Assembly: GCF_026212465.1 (NCBI RefSeq)
Contig: NC_080048.1
Coordinates: 23,084,934 to 23,148,933, forward strand
Direction of reading: 5' to 3'
DNA length: 64,000 bases
DNA from: Amaranthus tricolor
Taxonomy: Eukaryota; Streptophyta; Magnoliopsida; Caryophyllales; Amaranthaceae
Of the stretch, positions 1 through 13,300 are shown piece by piece; positions within the stretch are counted from its first letter, which is position 1; every line of letters starts with the position of its first letter. The position numbers and the translations under genes are program-made. The notes under the pieces are model-generated. The model worked only from the letters and a program-made list of their open reading frames with translations, searched no databases and was not told the DNA's origin.

Positions 1-451
1 CCATTACAAAACAATAATACATGCCAAATAGTCTTGTGAGCAAAGCTTCGTGCATAACAAACCAATTTTGACCTACTTTACGTGCGAAATTGTCACAGCA
101 GCAAACTAGTGACCAGATCACCTTGCACGACACGTGGAGACCAAACCTATGCATCCAGGACCTAGGCTAAAGTGGAAATTGAATCTTGGTACTTGGATCT
201 AGCTATCAAGTTCTAAAACCATTCTAACAATCCTCGTGGACTCCTAGAAGCTGAGCTGAAGGAGGGCTGCTCGACAGTTTGCTAGATCAGAATTTTGTTT
301 AAGTGTTTGTGGTTGTTTCGTGTTCTTTTCATGATCATTTGTAGTTTTTGACTGTGTCATTAATCAAAGCTTACGCACAACATTAATGCTTGCATAACCA
401 AAGCCTTAATCTGACCCGGTTTCGCATCAAAACCAAGTTTGAGTACTTTAC

Positions 452-966
452 GCGCGAAATGGAAAAAAACGCTTTAAGACCCATAAAATCGCAACTTAAC
501 TTCTAATTTCTAGCATATGGCTATTATTTTCAATTCTAACCATTTCAACACAATTATATATGCCAAATAGTGTTGTGTGCCAAGTTTCGTTCATAACAAA
601 CAATGTTTGAGCTACTTTACGCGCGAAATTGAAAAAAACGCTTCAAAACCCTTAAAATCGCAACTTAACTTCTAATTTCTAGCATATGACTAATATTTTA
701 AATTCTAACCATTTCACCACAATAATATATGCCAAATAGTGTTGTTTTCCAAGTTTCCTGCATAACAAACCATGTTTGACCTACTTTACGCGCGAAATTG
801 ATAAAAACGCTTAAAAATCATTAAAAGCGCAACTTAACACCTAATTTCTACCATATGACTATTATTTTCAATTCTAACCATTTCAACACAATAATACATT
901 CCAAATAGTCTTGTGTGCGAAGCTTCGTGCATTACAAACCAATTTTGACCTACTTTACGCGCGAAA
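452..966 (-). promoter_or_regulatory. Phased E2F-like octamers (TTTCGCGC on minus strand)
   Basis: GCGCGAAA, whose complement TTTCGCGC fits the E2F consensus WTTSSCSS, lies at 452-459, 621-628, 790-797 and 959-966. The spacing is exactly 169 bp. The next copy is at about 1330, one monomer after the first. It is among the most constant parts of the satellite; a minority of copies read GTGCGAAA. The match is seen directly. Binding by E2F/DP factors is only an inference, and constancy may simply reflect homogenisation. Confidence 0.5.
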
Positions 967-968
967 TT
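491..968. repeat. Tandem ~169-bp subunits inside the monomer
   Basis: Subunits start at 491, 660 and 829, exactly 169 bp apart. They share the order GCAACTTAAC, CTAATTTCTA, CATATG, CAATTCTAACCATTTC, TGCCAAATAGT, GCATAACAAAC and TTTACGCGCGAAATT. The third copy keeps this as far as GCGCGAAATT (959-968) and then diverges. The fourth partial copy keeps only the right-hand part. The length is in the 160-180-bp range common for plant centromeric satellites and close to nucleosome spacing. Confidence 0.9.
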
Positions 969-1368
969 GTCGCAGTAGCAAACTAGTGACCACACCACCT
1001 TGCACGACACGTGGAGACCAAACCTATGCATCCAGGACCTAGGCTAAAGTTGAAATTGAATCTTGGTACTTGGATCTAGCTATCAAGGTCCTAAAACCAT
1101 TCTAACAATCCCCGTGGACTCCTAGAAGCTGAGCTGAAAGAGGGCTGCTCGACAGTTTGCTAGATCAGAATTTTGTTTAAGTGTTTGTGGTTGTCTCGTG
1201 TTCTTTTCATGATCATTTGTAGTTTTTGACTGTGTCATTAATCAAAGCTTACGCACAACATTAATCCTTGCATAACCAAGGCCTTAATCTGACCCGGTTT
1301 CGCATCAAAACCAAGTTTGAGTACTTTACGCGCGAAATTGAAAAAAACGCTTTAAAACCCATAAAATC
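491..1368. repeat. Representative 878-bp satellite monomer
   Basis: One full monomer, counted from the GCAACTTAAC landmark to its next equivalent copy. It contains two complete 169-bp subunits (491-659 and 660-828), a third that loses homology after about 968, a block of about 328 bp (969-1296) unlike the subunits, and the tail of a further subunit (about 1297-1368). In site-to-site terms, 878 equals four 169-bp steps plus 202 extra bp. The unique block includes a CACGTG hexamer at 1008-1013. The likeliest origin is an older ~169-bp satellite that took in unrelated sequence and was re-amplified as a composite unit. Confidence 0.9.
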
Positions 1369-4300
1369 GCAACTTAACTTCTAATTTCTAGCATATGGCT
1401 ATTATTTTCAATTCTAACCATTTCAACACAATTATATATGCCAAATAGTGTTGTGTGCCAAGTTTCGTTCATAACAAACAATGTTTGAGCTACTTTACGC
1501 GCGAAATTGAAAAAAACGGTTCAAAACCCTTAAAATCGCAACTTAACTTCTAATTTCTAGCATATGACTATTATTTTCAATTCTAACCATTTCTCCACAA
1601 TAATATATGCCAAATAGTGTTGTTTTTCAAATTTCGTGCATAACAAACCATGTTTGACCTACTTTACGCGGGAAATTGACAAAAACGCATAGAAATCCTT
1701 AAAAGCGCAACTTAACACCTAATTTCTACCATATGACTATTATTTTCAATTCTAACCATTTCAACACAATAATACATGCCAAATAGTCTTGTGTGCGAAG
1801 CTTCGTGCATAACAAACCAATTTTGACCTACTTTACGCGCGAAATTGTCACAGCAGCAAACTAGTGACCAGACCACCTTGCACGACACGTGGAGACCAAA
1901 CCTATGCATCCAGGACCTACGCTAAAGTTGAAATGGAATCTTGGTACTTGGATCTAGCTATCAAGGTCCTAAAACCATTCTAACAATCCCCGTGGACTCC
2001 TAGAAGCTGAGCTGAAGGAGGGCTGCTCGACAGTTTGCTAGATCAAAATTTTGTTTAAGTGTTTGTGGGTTTTTCGTGTTCTTTTAATGATCATTTGTAG
2101 TTTTTTGACTGTGTCATTAATCAAATCTTACGCACAACATTAATCCTTGCATAATCAAGGCCTTAATCAGCCCCGATTTCGCATCAAAACCAATTTTGAC
2201 CACTTTACGCGCGAAATTGAAAAAAACGCTTTAAAACCCATAAAATCGCAACTTAACTTCTAATTTATAGAATATGGCTATTATTTTAAATTCTAACTAT
2301 TTCAACACAATAATATATGCCAAACAGTGTTGTGTGCCAAGTTTCGTGCATAACAAACAAAGTTTGAGCTTCTTTACGCGCGAAATTGACAAAAACGCTT
2401 AAAAACCCTTAAAATCGCAACTTAACTTCTAATTTCTAGCATATGACTATTATTTTCAATTCTAACAATTTTAACACAATAATATATGCCAAATAGTGTT
2501 ATGTGCCAAGTTTCGTGCATAACAAACCATGTTTGACCTACTTTACGCGCGAAATTAATAAAAACGCTTAAAAATCATTAAAATCGCAACTTAACACCTA
2601 ATTTCTACCATATGACTATTATTTTCAATTCTAACCATTACAAAACAATAATACATGCCAAATAGTCTTGTGAGCAAAGCTTCGTGCATAACAAACCAAT
2701 TTTGACCTACTTTACGTGCGAAATTGTCACAGCAGCAAACTAGTGACCAGATCACCTTGCACGACACGTGGAGACCAAACCTATGCATCCAGGACCTAGG
2801 CTAAAGTGGAAATTGAATCTTGGTACTTGGATCTAGCTATCAAGTTCTAAAACCATTCTAACAATCCTCGTGGACTCCTAGAAGCTGAGCTGAAGGAGGG
2901 CTGCTCGACAGTTTGCTAGATCAGAATTTTGTTTAAGTGTTTGTGGTTGTTTCGTGTTCTTTTCATGATCATTTGTAGTTTTTGACTGTGTCATTAATCA
3001 AAGCTTACGCACAACATTAATGCTTGCATAACCAAAGCCTTAATCTGACCCGGTTTCGCATCAAAACCAAGTTTGAGTACTTTACGCGCGAAATGGAAAA
3101 AAAACGCTTTAAGACCCATAAAATCGCAACTTAACTTCTAATTTCTAGCATATGGCTATTATTTTCAATTCTAACCATTTCAACACAATTATATATGCCA
3201 AATAGTGTTGTGTGCCAAGTTTCGTTCATAACAAACAATGTTTGAGCTACTTTACGCGCGAAATTGAAAAAAACGCTTCAAAACCCTTAAAATCGCAACT
3301 TAACTTCTAATTTCTAGCATATGACTAATATTTTAAATTCTAACCATTTCACCACAATAATATATGCCAAATAGTGTTGTTTTCCAAGTTTCCTGCATAA
3401 CAAACCATGTTTGACCTACTTTACGCGCGAAATTGATAAAAACGCTTAAAAATCATTAAAAGCGCAACTTAACACCTAATTTCTACCATATGACTATTAT
3501 TTTCAATTCTAACCATTTCAACACAATAATACATTCCAAATAGTCTTGTGTGCGAAGCTTCGTGCATTACAAACCAATTTTGACCTACTTTACGCGCGAA
3601 ATTGTCGCAGTAGCAAACTAGTGACCACACCACCTTGCACGACACGTGGAGACCAAACCTATGCATCCAGGACCTAGGCTAAAGTTGAAATTCAATCTTG
3701 GTACTTGGATCTAGCTATCAAGGTCCTAAAACCATTCTAACAATCCCCGTGGACTCCTAGAAGCTGAGCTGAAAGAGGGCTGCTCGACAGTTTGCTAGAT
3801 CAGAATTTTGTTTAAGTGTTTGTGGTTGTTTCGTGTTCTTTTCATGATCATTTGTAGTTTTTGACTGTGTCATTAATCAAAGCTTACGCACAACATTAAT
3901 CCTTGCATAACCAAGGCCTTAATCTGACCCGGTTTCGCATCAAAACCAAGTTTGAGTACTTTACGCGCGAAATTGAAAAAAACGCTTTAAAACCCATAAA
4001 ATCGCAACTTAACTTCTAATTTCTAGCATATGGCTATTATTTTCAATTCTAACCATTTCAACACAATTATATATGCCAAATAGTGTTGTGTGCCAAGTTT
4101 CGTTCATAACAAACAATGTTTGAGCTACTTTACGCGCGAAATTGAAAAAAACGGTTCAAAACCCTTAAAATCGCAACTTAACTTCTAATTTCAAGCATAT
4201 GACTATTATTTTCAATTCTAACCATTTCTCCACAATAATATATGCCAAATAGTGTTGTTTTTCAAATTTCGTGCATAACAAACCATGTTTGACCTACTTT

Positions 4301-7300
4301 ACGCGCGAAATTGACAAAAACGCATAGAAATCCTTAAAAGCGCAACTTAAAACCTAATTTCTACCATATGACTATTATTTTCAATTCTAACCATTTCAAC
4401 ACAATAATACTTGCCAAATAGTCTTGTGTGCGAAGCTTCGTGCATAACAAACCAATTTTGACCTACTTTACGCGCGAAATTGTCACAGCAGCAAACTAGT
4501 GACCAGACCACCTTTCACGACACGTGGAGACCAAACCTATGCATCCAGGACCTACGCTAAAGTTGAAATGGAATCTTGGTACTTGGATCTAGCTATCAAG
4601 GTCCAAAAACCATTCTAACAATCCCCGTGGACTCCTAGAAGCTGAGCTGAAGGAGGGCTGCTCGACAGTTTGCTAGATCAAAATTTTGTTTAAGTGTTTG
4701 TGGGTTTTTCGTGTTCTTTTAATGATCATTTGTAGTTTTTTGACTGTGTCATTAATCAAATCTTACGCACAACATTAATCCTTGCATAATCAAGGCCTTA
4801 ATCAGCCCCGATTTCGCATCAAAACCAATTTTGACCACTTTACGCGCGAAATTGAAAAAAACGCTTTAAAACCCATAAAATCGCAACTTAACTTCTAATT
4901 TCTAGAATATGGCTATTATTTTAAATTCTAACTATTTCAACACAATAATATATGCCAAACAGTGTTGTGTGCCAAGTTTCGTGCATAACAAACAAAGTTT
5001 GAGCTTCTTTACGCGCGAAATTGACAAAAACGCTTAAAAACCCTTAAAATCGCAACTTAACTTCTAATTTCTAGCATATGACTATTATTTTCAATTCTAA
5101 CAATTTTAACACAATAATATATGCCAAATAGTGTTATGTGCCAAGTTTCGTGCATAACAAACCATGTTTGACCTACTTTACGCGCGAAATTAATAAAAAC
5201 GCTTAAAAATCATTAAAATCGCAACTTAACACCTAATTTCTACCATATGACTATTATTTTCAATTCTAACCATTACAAAACAATAATACATGCCAAATAG
5301 TCTTGTGAGCAAAGCTTCGTGCATAACAAACCAATTTTGACCTACTTTACGTGCGAAATTGTCACAGCAGCAAACTAGTGACCAGATCACCTTGCACGAC
5401 ACGTGGAGACCAAACCTATGCATCCAGGACCTAGGCTAAAGTGGAAATTGAATCTTGGTACTTGGATCTAGCTATCAAGTTCTAAAACCATTCTAACAAT
5501 CCTCGTGGACTCCTAGAAGCTGAGCTGAAGGAGGGCTGCTCGACAGTTTGCTAGATCAGAATTTTGTTTAAGTGTTTGTGGTTGTTTCGTGTTCTTTTCA
5601 TGATCATTTGTAGTTTTTGACTGTGTCATTAATCAAAGCTTACGCACAACATTAATGCTTGCATAACCAAAGCCTTAATCTGACCCGGTTTCGCATCAAA
5701 ACCAAGTTTGAGTACTTTACGCGCGAAATGGAAAAAAACGCTTTAAGACCCATAAAATCGCAACTTAACTTCTAATTTCTAGCATATGGCTATTATTTTC
5801 AATTCTAACCATTTCAACACAATTATATATGCCAAATAGTGTTGTGTGCCAAGTTTCGTTCATAACAAACAATGTTTGAGCTACTTTACGCGCGAAATTG
5901 AAAAAAACGCTTCAAAACCCTTAAAATCGCAACTTAACTTCCAATTTCTAGCATATGACTATTATTTTCAATTCTAACCATTTCACCACAATAATATATG
6001 CCAAATAGTGTTGTTTTCCAAGTTTCCTGCATAACAAACCATGTTTGACCTACTTTACGCGCGAAATTGACAAAAACGCTTAAAAATCATTAAAAGCGCA
6101 ACTTAACACCTAATTTCTACCATATGACTATTATTTTCAATTCTAACCATTTCAACACAATAATACATGCCAAATAGTCTTGTGTGCGAAGTTTCGTGCA
6201 TAACAAACCAATTTTGACATACTTTACGCGCGAAATTGACACAGCAGCAAATTAGTGACCAGACCACCTTGCACGACATGTGGAGACCAAACCTATGCAT
6301 CCAGGACCTAGGCTAAAGTGGAAATGGAATATTGGTACTTGGATCTAGCTATCAAGGTCTTAAAACCATTCTAACAATCCCCGTGGACTCCTAGAAGCTG
6401 AGCTGAAAGAGGGCTGCTCGACACTTTGCTAGATCAGAATTTTGTTTAAGTGTTTGTGGTTGTTTCGTGTTCTTTTAATGATCATTTGTAGTTTTTGACA
6501 GTGTCATTAATCAAAGTTTACGCACAACATTCATCCTTGCATAACCAAGGCCTTAATCAGCCCCGATTTCGCATCAAAACCAAGTTTGTGTACTTTACGC
6601 GCGAAATTGAAAAAAACGCTTTAAAACCCATAAAATCGCAACTTAACTTCTAATTTCTAGCATATGGCTATTATTTTCAATTCTAACCATTTCAACACAA
6701 TAATATATGCCAAACAGTGTTGTGTGCCAAGTTTCGTGCATAACAAACAAAGTTTGAGCTTCTTTACGCGCGAAATTGACAAAAACGCTTAAAAACCCTT
6801 AAAATCGCAACTTAACTTCTAATTTCTAGCATATGACAATTATTTTCAATTCTAACCATTTCAGCACAATAATATATGCCAAATAGTGTTGTTTGCCAAG
6901 TTTCGTGCATAACAAACCATGTTTGACCTACTTTACGCGCGAAATTGACTAAAACGCTTAAAAATCCTTAAAATCGCAACTTAACACCTAATTTCTACCA
7001 TATGACTATTATTTTCAATTCTAACCATTTCAACACAACAATACATGCCAAATAGTCTTGTGTGCGAAGTTTCGTGCATAACAAACCAATTTTGACCTAC
7101 TTTACGCGCGAAATTGACACAGCAGCAAACTAGTGACCATACCACCTTGCACGACACGTGGAGACCAAACCTATGCATCCAGGACCTAGGCTAAAGTTGA
7201 AATGGAATCTTGATACTTGGATCTAGCTATCAAGGTCCTAAAACCATTCTAACAATCCCCGTGGACTCCTAGAAGCTGAGCTGAAAGAGGGCTGCTCGAC

Positions 7301-10300
7301 AGTTTGCTAGATCAGAATTTTGTTTAAGTGTTTGTGGTTGTTTCGTGTTCTATTGATGATCATTTGTAGTTTTTGACTGTGTCATTAATCAAAGTGTACG
7401 CATAACATTAATCCTTGCATAACAAAGGCCTTAATCAGCCCCGATTTCGCATCAAAACCAAGTTTGTGTACTTTACGCGCGAAATTGAAAAAAACGCTTT
7501 AAAACCCATAAAATCGCAACTTAACTTCTAATTTCTAGAATATGGCTATTATTTTAAATTCTAACCATTTCAACACAATAATATATGCCAAACAGTGTTG
7601 TGTGCCAAGTTTCGTGCATAACAAACAAAGTTTGAGCTTCTTTACGCGCGAAATTGACAAAAACGCTTAAAATCCCTTAAAATCGCAACTTAACTTCTAA
7701 TTTCTAGCATATGACTATTATTTTCAATTCTAACCATTTCAACACAATAATATATGCCAAATAGTGTTGTGTGCCATGTTTCGTGCATAACAAACCATGT
7801 TTGACCTACTTTACGCGCGAAATTGATAAAAACGCTTAAAAATCATTAAAATCGCAACTTAACACCTAATTTCTACCATATGACTATTATTTTCAATTCT
7901 AACCATTTCAACACAATAATACATTCCAAATAGTCTTGTGTGCGAAGCTTCGTGCATAACAAACCAATTTTGACCTACTTTACGCGCGAAATTGTCACAG
8001 TAGCAAACTAGTGACCACACCACCTTGCACGACACGTGGAGACCAAAACTATGCATCCAGGACCTAGGCTAAAGTGGAAATTGAATCTTGGTACTTGGAT
8101 CTAGCTATCAAGTTCCTAAAACCATTCTAACAATCCCCGTGGACTCCTAGAAGCTGAGCTGAAGGAGGGCTGCTCGACAGTTTGCTAGATCAGAATTTTG
8201 TTTAAGTGTTTGTGGTTGTTTCGTGTTCTTTTCATGATCATTTGTAGTTTTTGACTGTGTCATTAATCAAAGCTTACGCACAACATTAATCCTTGCATAA
8301 CCAAGGCCTTAATCTGACCCGGTTTCGCATCAAAACCAAGTTTGAGTACTTTACGCGCGAAATGGAAAAAAACGCTTTAAAACCCATAAAATCGCAACTT
8401 AACTTCTAATTTCTAGCATATGGCTATTATTTTCAATTCTAACCATTTCAACACAATTATATATGCCAAATAGTGTTGTGTGCCAAGTTTCGTTCATAAC
8501 AAACAATGTTTGAGCTACTTTACGCGCGAAATTGAAAAAAACGGTTCAAAACCCTTAAAATCGCAAGTTAACTTCTAATTTCTAGCATATGACTATTATT
8601 TTCAATTCTAACCATTTCACCACAATAATATATGCCAAATAGTGTTGTTTTTCAAGTTTCGTGCATAACAAACCATGTTTGACCTACTTTACGCGCGAAA
8701 TTGACAAAAACGCATAGAAATCCTTAAAAGCGCAACTTAACACCTAATTTCTACCATATGACTATTATTTTCAATTCTAACCATTTCAACACAATAATAT
8801 ATGCCAAATAGTCTTGTGTGCGAAGCTTCGTGCATAACAAACCAATTTTGACCTACTTTACGCGCGAAATTGTCACAGCAGCAAACTAGTGACCAGACCA
8901 CCTTGCACGACACGTGGAGACCAAACCTATGCATCCAGGACCTACGCTAAAGTTGAAATGGAATCTTGGTACTTGGATCTAGCTATCAAGGTCCTAAAAC
9001 CATTCTAACAATCCCCGTGGACTCCTAGAAGCTGAGCTGAAGGAGGGCTGCTCGACAGTTTGCTAGATCAAAATTTTGTTTAAGTGTTTGTGGGTTTTTC
9101 GTGTTCTTTTAATGATCATTTGTAGTTTTTTGACTGTGTCATTAATCAAATCTTACGCACAACATTAATCCTTGCATAATCAAGGCCTTAATCAGCCCCG
9201 ATTTCGCATCAAAACCAAGTTTGAGTACTTTACGCGCGAAATTGAAAAAAACGCTTTAAAACCCATAAAATCGCAACTTAACTTCTAATTTCTAGCATAT
9301 GGCTATTATTTTCAATTCTAACCATTTCAACACAATAATATATGCCAAACAGTGTTGTGTGCCAAGTTTCGTGCATAACAAACAAAGTTTGAGCTTCTTT
9401 ACGCGCGAAATTGACAAAAACGCTTAAAAACCCTTAAAATCGCAACTTAACTTCTAATTTCTAGCATATGACTATTATTTTAAATTCTAACCATTTCAGC
9501 ACAATAATATATGCCAAATAGTGTTGTTTGCCAAGTTTCGTGCATAACAAACCATGTTTGACCTACTTTAAGCGCGAAATTGATAAAAACGCTTAAAAAT
9601 CATTAAAATCGCAACTTAACACCTAATTTCTACCATATGACTATTATTTTCAATTCTAACCATTTCAACACAATAATACATGCCAAATAGTCTTGTGTGC
9701 GAAGCTTCGTGCATAACAAACCAATTTTGACCTACTTTACGCGCGAAATTGACACAGCAGCAAACTAGTGACCAGACCACCTTGCACGACACGTGGAGAC
9801 CAAACCTATGCATCCAGGACCTAGGCTAAAGTTGAAATGGAATCTTTTTACTTGGATCTAGCTATCAAGGTCCTAAAACCATTCTATCAATCCCCGTGGA
9901 CTCCTAGAAGCTGAGCTGAAGGAGGGCTGCTCGACAGTTTGCTAGATCAGAATTTTGTTTAAGTGTTTGTGGTTGTTTCGTGTTCTTTTCATGATCATTT
10001 GTAGTTTTTGACTGTGTCATTAATCAAAGCTTACGCACAACATTAATCCTTGCATAACCAAAGCCTTAATCTGACCCGGTTTCGCATCAAAACCAAGTTT
10101 GAGTACTTTACGCGCGAAATGGAAAAAAACGCTTTAAAACCCATAAAATCGCAACTTAACTTCTAATTTCTAGCATATGGCTATTATTTTCAATTCTAAC
10201 CATTTCAACACAATTATATATGCCAAATAGTGTTGTGTGCCAAGTTTCGTTCATAACAAACAATGTTTGAGCTACTTTACGCGCGAAATTGAAAAAAACG

Positions 10301-13300
10301 GTTCAAAACCCTTAAAATCGCAACTTAACTTCTAATTTCTAGCATATGACTATTATTTTCAATTCTAACCATTTCACCACAATAATATATGCCAAATAGT
10401 GTTGTTTTCCAAGTTTCGTGCATAACAAACCATGTTTGACCTACTTTACGCGCGAAATTGACAAAAACGCTTAAAAATCCTTAAAAGCGCAACTTAACAC
10501 CTAATTTCTACCATATGACTATTATTTTAAATTCTAACCATTTCAACACAATAATACATTCCAAATAGTCTTGTGTGCGAAGCTTCGTGCATAACAAACC
10601 AATTTTGACCTACTTTACGCGCGAAATTGTCACAGCAGCAAACTAGTGACCAAACCACCTTGCACGACACGTGGAGACCAAACCTATGCATCCAGGAGCT
10701 AGGCAAAAGTGGAAATGGAATCTTGGTACTTGGATCTAGCTATCATGGTCCTAAAACCATTCTAACAATCCCCGTGGACTCCTAGAAGCTGAGCTGAAGG
10801 AGGGCTGCTCGACAGTTTGCTAGATCAAAATTTTGTTTAAGTGTTTGTGGTTGTTTCGTGTTCTTTTAATGATCATTTGTAGTTTTTGACTGTGTCATTA
10901 ATCAAATCTTACGCACAACATTAATCCTTGCATAATCAAGGCCTTAATCAGCCCTGATTTCGCATCAAAACAAAGTTTGAGTACTTTACGCGCGAAATTG
11001 AAAAAAACGCTTTAAAACCCATAAAATCGCAACTTAACTTCTAATTTCTAGCATATGGCTATTTTTTTCAATTCTAACCATTTCAACACAATAATATATG
11101 CCAAAAAGTGTTGTGTGCCAAGTTTCGTGCATAACAAACAAAGTTTGAGCTTCTTTACGCGCGAAATTGACAAAAACGCTTAAAAACCCTTAAAATCGCA
11201 ACTTAACTTCTAATTTCTAGCATATGACTATTATTTTCAATTCTAACCATTTCAGCACAATAATATATGCCAAATAGTGTTGTTTGCCATGTTTCGTGCA
11301 TAACAAACCATGTTTGACCTACTTTACGCGCGAAATTGACTAAAACGCTTAAAAATCCTTAAAATCGCAACTTAACACCTAATTTCTACCATATGACTAT
11401 TATTTTCAATTCTAACCATTTCAACACAAAAATACATGCCAAATAGTCTTGTGTGCGAAGTTTCGTGCATAACAAACCAATTTTGACCTACTTTACGCGC
11501 GAAATTGACACAGCAGCAAACTAGTGACCAGACCACCTTGCACGACACGTGGAGACCAAACCTATGCATCCAGGACCTAGGCTAAAGTTGAAATGGAATC
11601 TTGGTACTTGGATCTAGCTATCAAGGTCCTAAAACCATTCTAACAATCCCCGTGGACTCCTAGAAGCTGAGCTGAAAGAGGGCTGCTCGACAGTTTGCTA
11701 GATCAGAATTTTGTTTAAGTGTTGTGGTTGTTTCGTGTTCTTTTAATGATCATTTGTAGTTTTTGACTGTGTCATTAATAAAAGTTTACGCACAACATTA
11801 ATCCTTGCATAACCAAGGCCTTAATCAGCCCCGATTTCACATCAAAACCAAGTTTGTGTACTTTACGCGCGAAATTGAAAAAAACTCTTTAAAACCCATA
11901 AAATCGCAACTTAACTTCTAATTTCTAGCATATGGCTATTATTTTAAATTCTAACCATTTCAACACAATAATATATGCCAAACAGTGTTGTGTGCCAAGT
12001 TTCGTGCATAACAAACAAAGTTTGAGCTTCTTTACGCGCGAAATTGACAAAAACGCTTAAAAACCCTTAAAATCGCAACTTAACTTCTAATTTCTAGCAT
12101 ATGACTATTATTTTCAATTCTAACCATTTCAACACAATAATATATGCCAAATAGTGTTGTGTGCCAAGTTTCGTGCATAACAAACCATGTTTGACCTACT
12201 TTACGCGCGAAATTGAAAAAAACGCTTAAAAATCCTTAAAAGCACAACTTAACACCTAATTTCTACCATATGACTATTATTTTCAATTCTAACCATTTCA
12301 ACACAATAATACATGGCAAATAGTCTTGTGTGCGAACTTTCGTGCATAACAAACCAATTTTGACATACTTTACGCGCGAAATTGACACAGCAGCAAACTA
12401 GTGACCAGACCACCTTGCACGACATGTGGAGACCAAACCTATGCATCCAGGACCTAGGCTAAAGTGGAAATGGAATCTTGGTACTTGGATCTAGCTATCA
12501 TGGTCCTAAAACCATTCTAACAATCCCCGTGGACTCCTAGAAGCTGAGCTGAAGGAGGGCTGCTCGACAGTTTGCTAGATCAGAATTTTGTTTAAGTGTT
12601 TGTGGTTGTTTCGTGTTCTTTTCATGATCATTTGTAGTTTTTGACAGTGTCATTAATCAAAGCTTACGCACAACATTAATCCTTGCATAACCAAGGCCTT
12701 AATCTGACCCGGTTTTGCATCAAAACCAAGTTTGAGTACTTTACGCGCGAAATGGAAAAAAACGCTTTAAAACCCATAAAATCGCAACTTAACTTCTATT
12801 TTCTAGCATATGGCTATTATTTTCAATTCTAACCATTTCAACACAATTATATATGCCAATTAGTGTTTTGTGCCAAGTTTCGTTCATAACAAACAATGTT
12901 TGAGCTACTTTACGCGCGAAATTGAAAAAAACGCTTCAAAACCCTTAAAATCGCAACTTAACTTCTAATTTCTAGCATATGACTATTATTTTCAATTCTA
13001 ACCATTTCACCACAATCATATATGCCAAATAGTGTTGTTTTCCAAGTTTCGTGCATAACAAACCATGTTTGACCTACTTTACGCGCGAAATTGAAAAAAA
13101 CGCTTAAAAATCCTTAAAAGCACAACTTAACACCTAATTTCTACCATATGACTATTATTTTCAATTCTAACCATTTCAACACAATAATACATGGCAAATA
13201 GTCTTGTGTGCGAACTTTCGTGCATAACAAACCAATTTTGACATACTTTACGCGCGAAATTGACACAGCAGCAAACTAGTGACCAGACCACCTTGCACGA

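Larger units (their letters stand above)
1..5940. repeat. Three-monomer higher-order repeat (period ~2635 bp)
   Basis: The sequence from position 1 recurs nearly unchanged from about 2635 and again from about 5269. Private variants recur with it, such as CATTACAAAACAATAATAC and the GTGAGCAAAG form. Adjacent monomers differ much more than monomers three apart. The third copy loses the shared variants near 5940. This is recent amplification of a trimer. The monomers at about 12200-12620 and 13075-13500 form a separate near-identical adjacent pair. Confidence 0.85.

Noticed and set aside
834..1031. 65-codon minus-strand open frame repeated in almost every satellite monomer
   Set aside because: It keeps the monomer phase, most differences between copies change the amino acid, and at least two copies carry nonsense changes (in the monomers near 4347-4545 and 10494-10690). 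The frame spans the end of a subunit and the unrelated block. Openness follows from homogenisation; no start context or domain supports a peptide.
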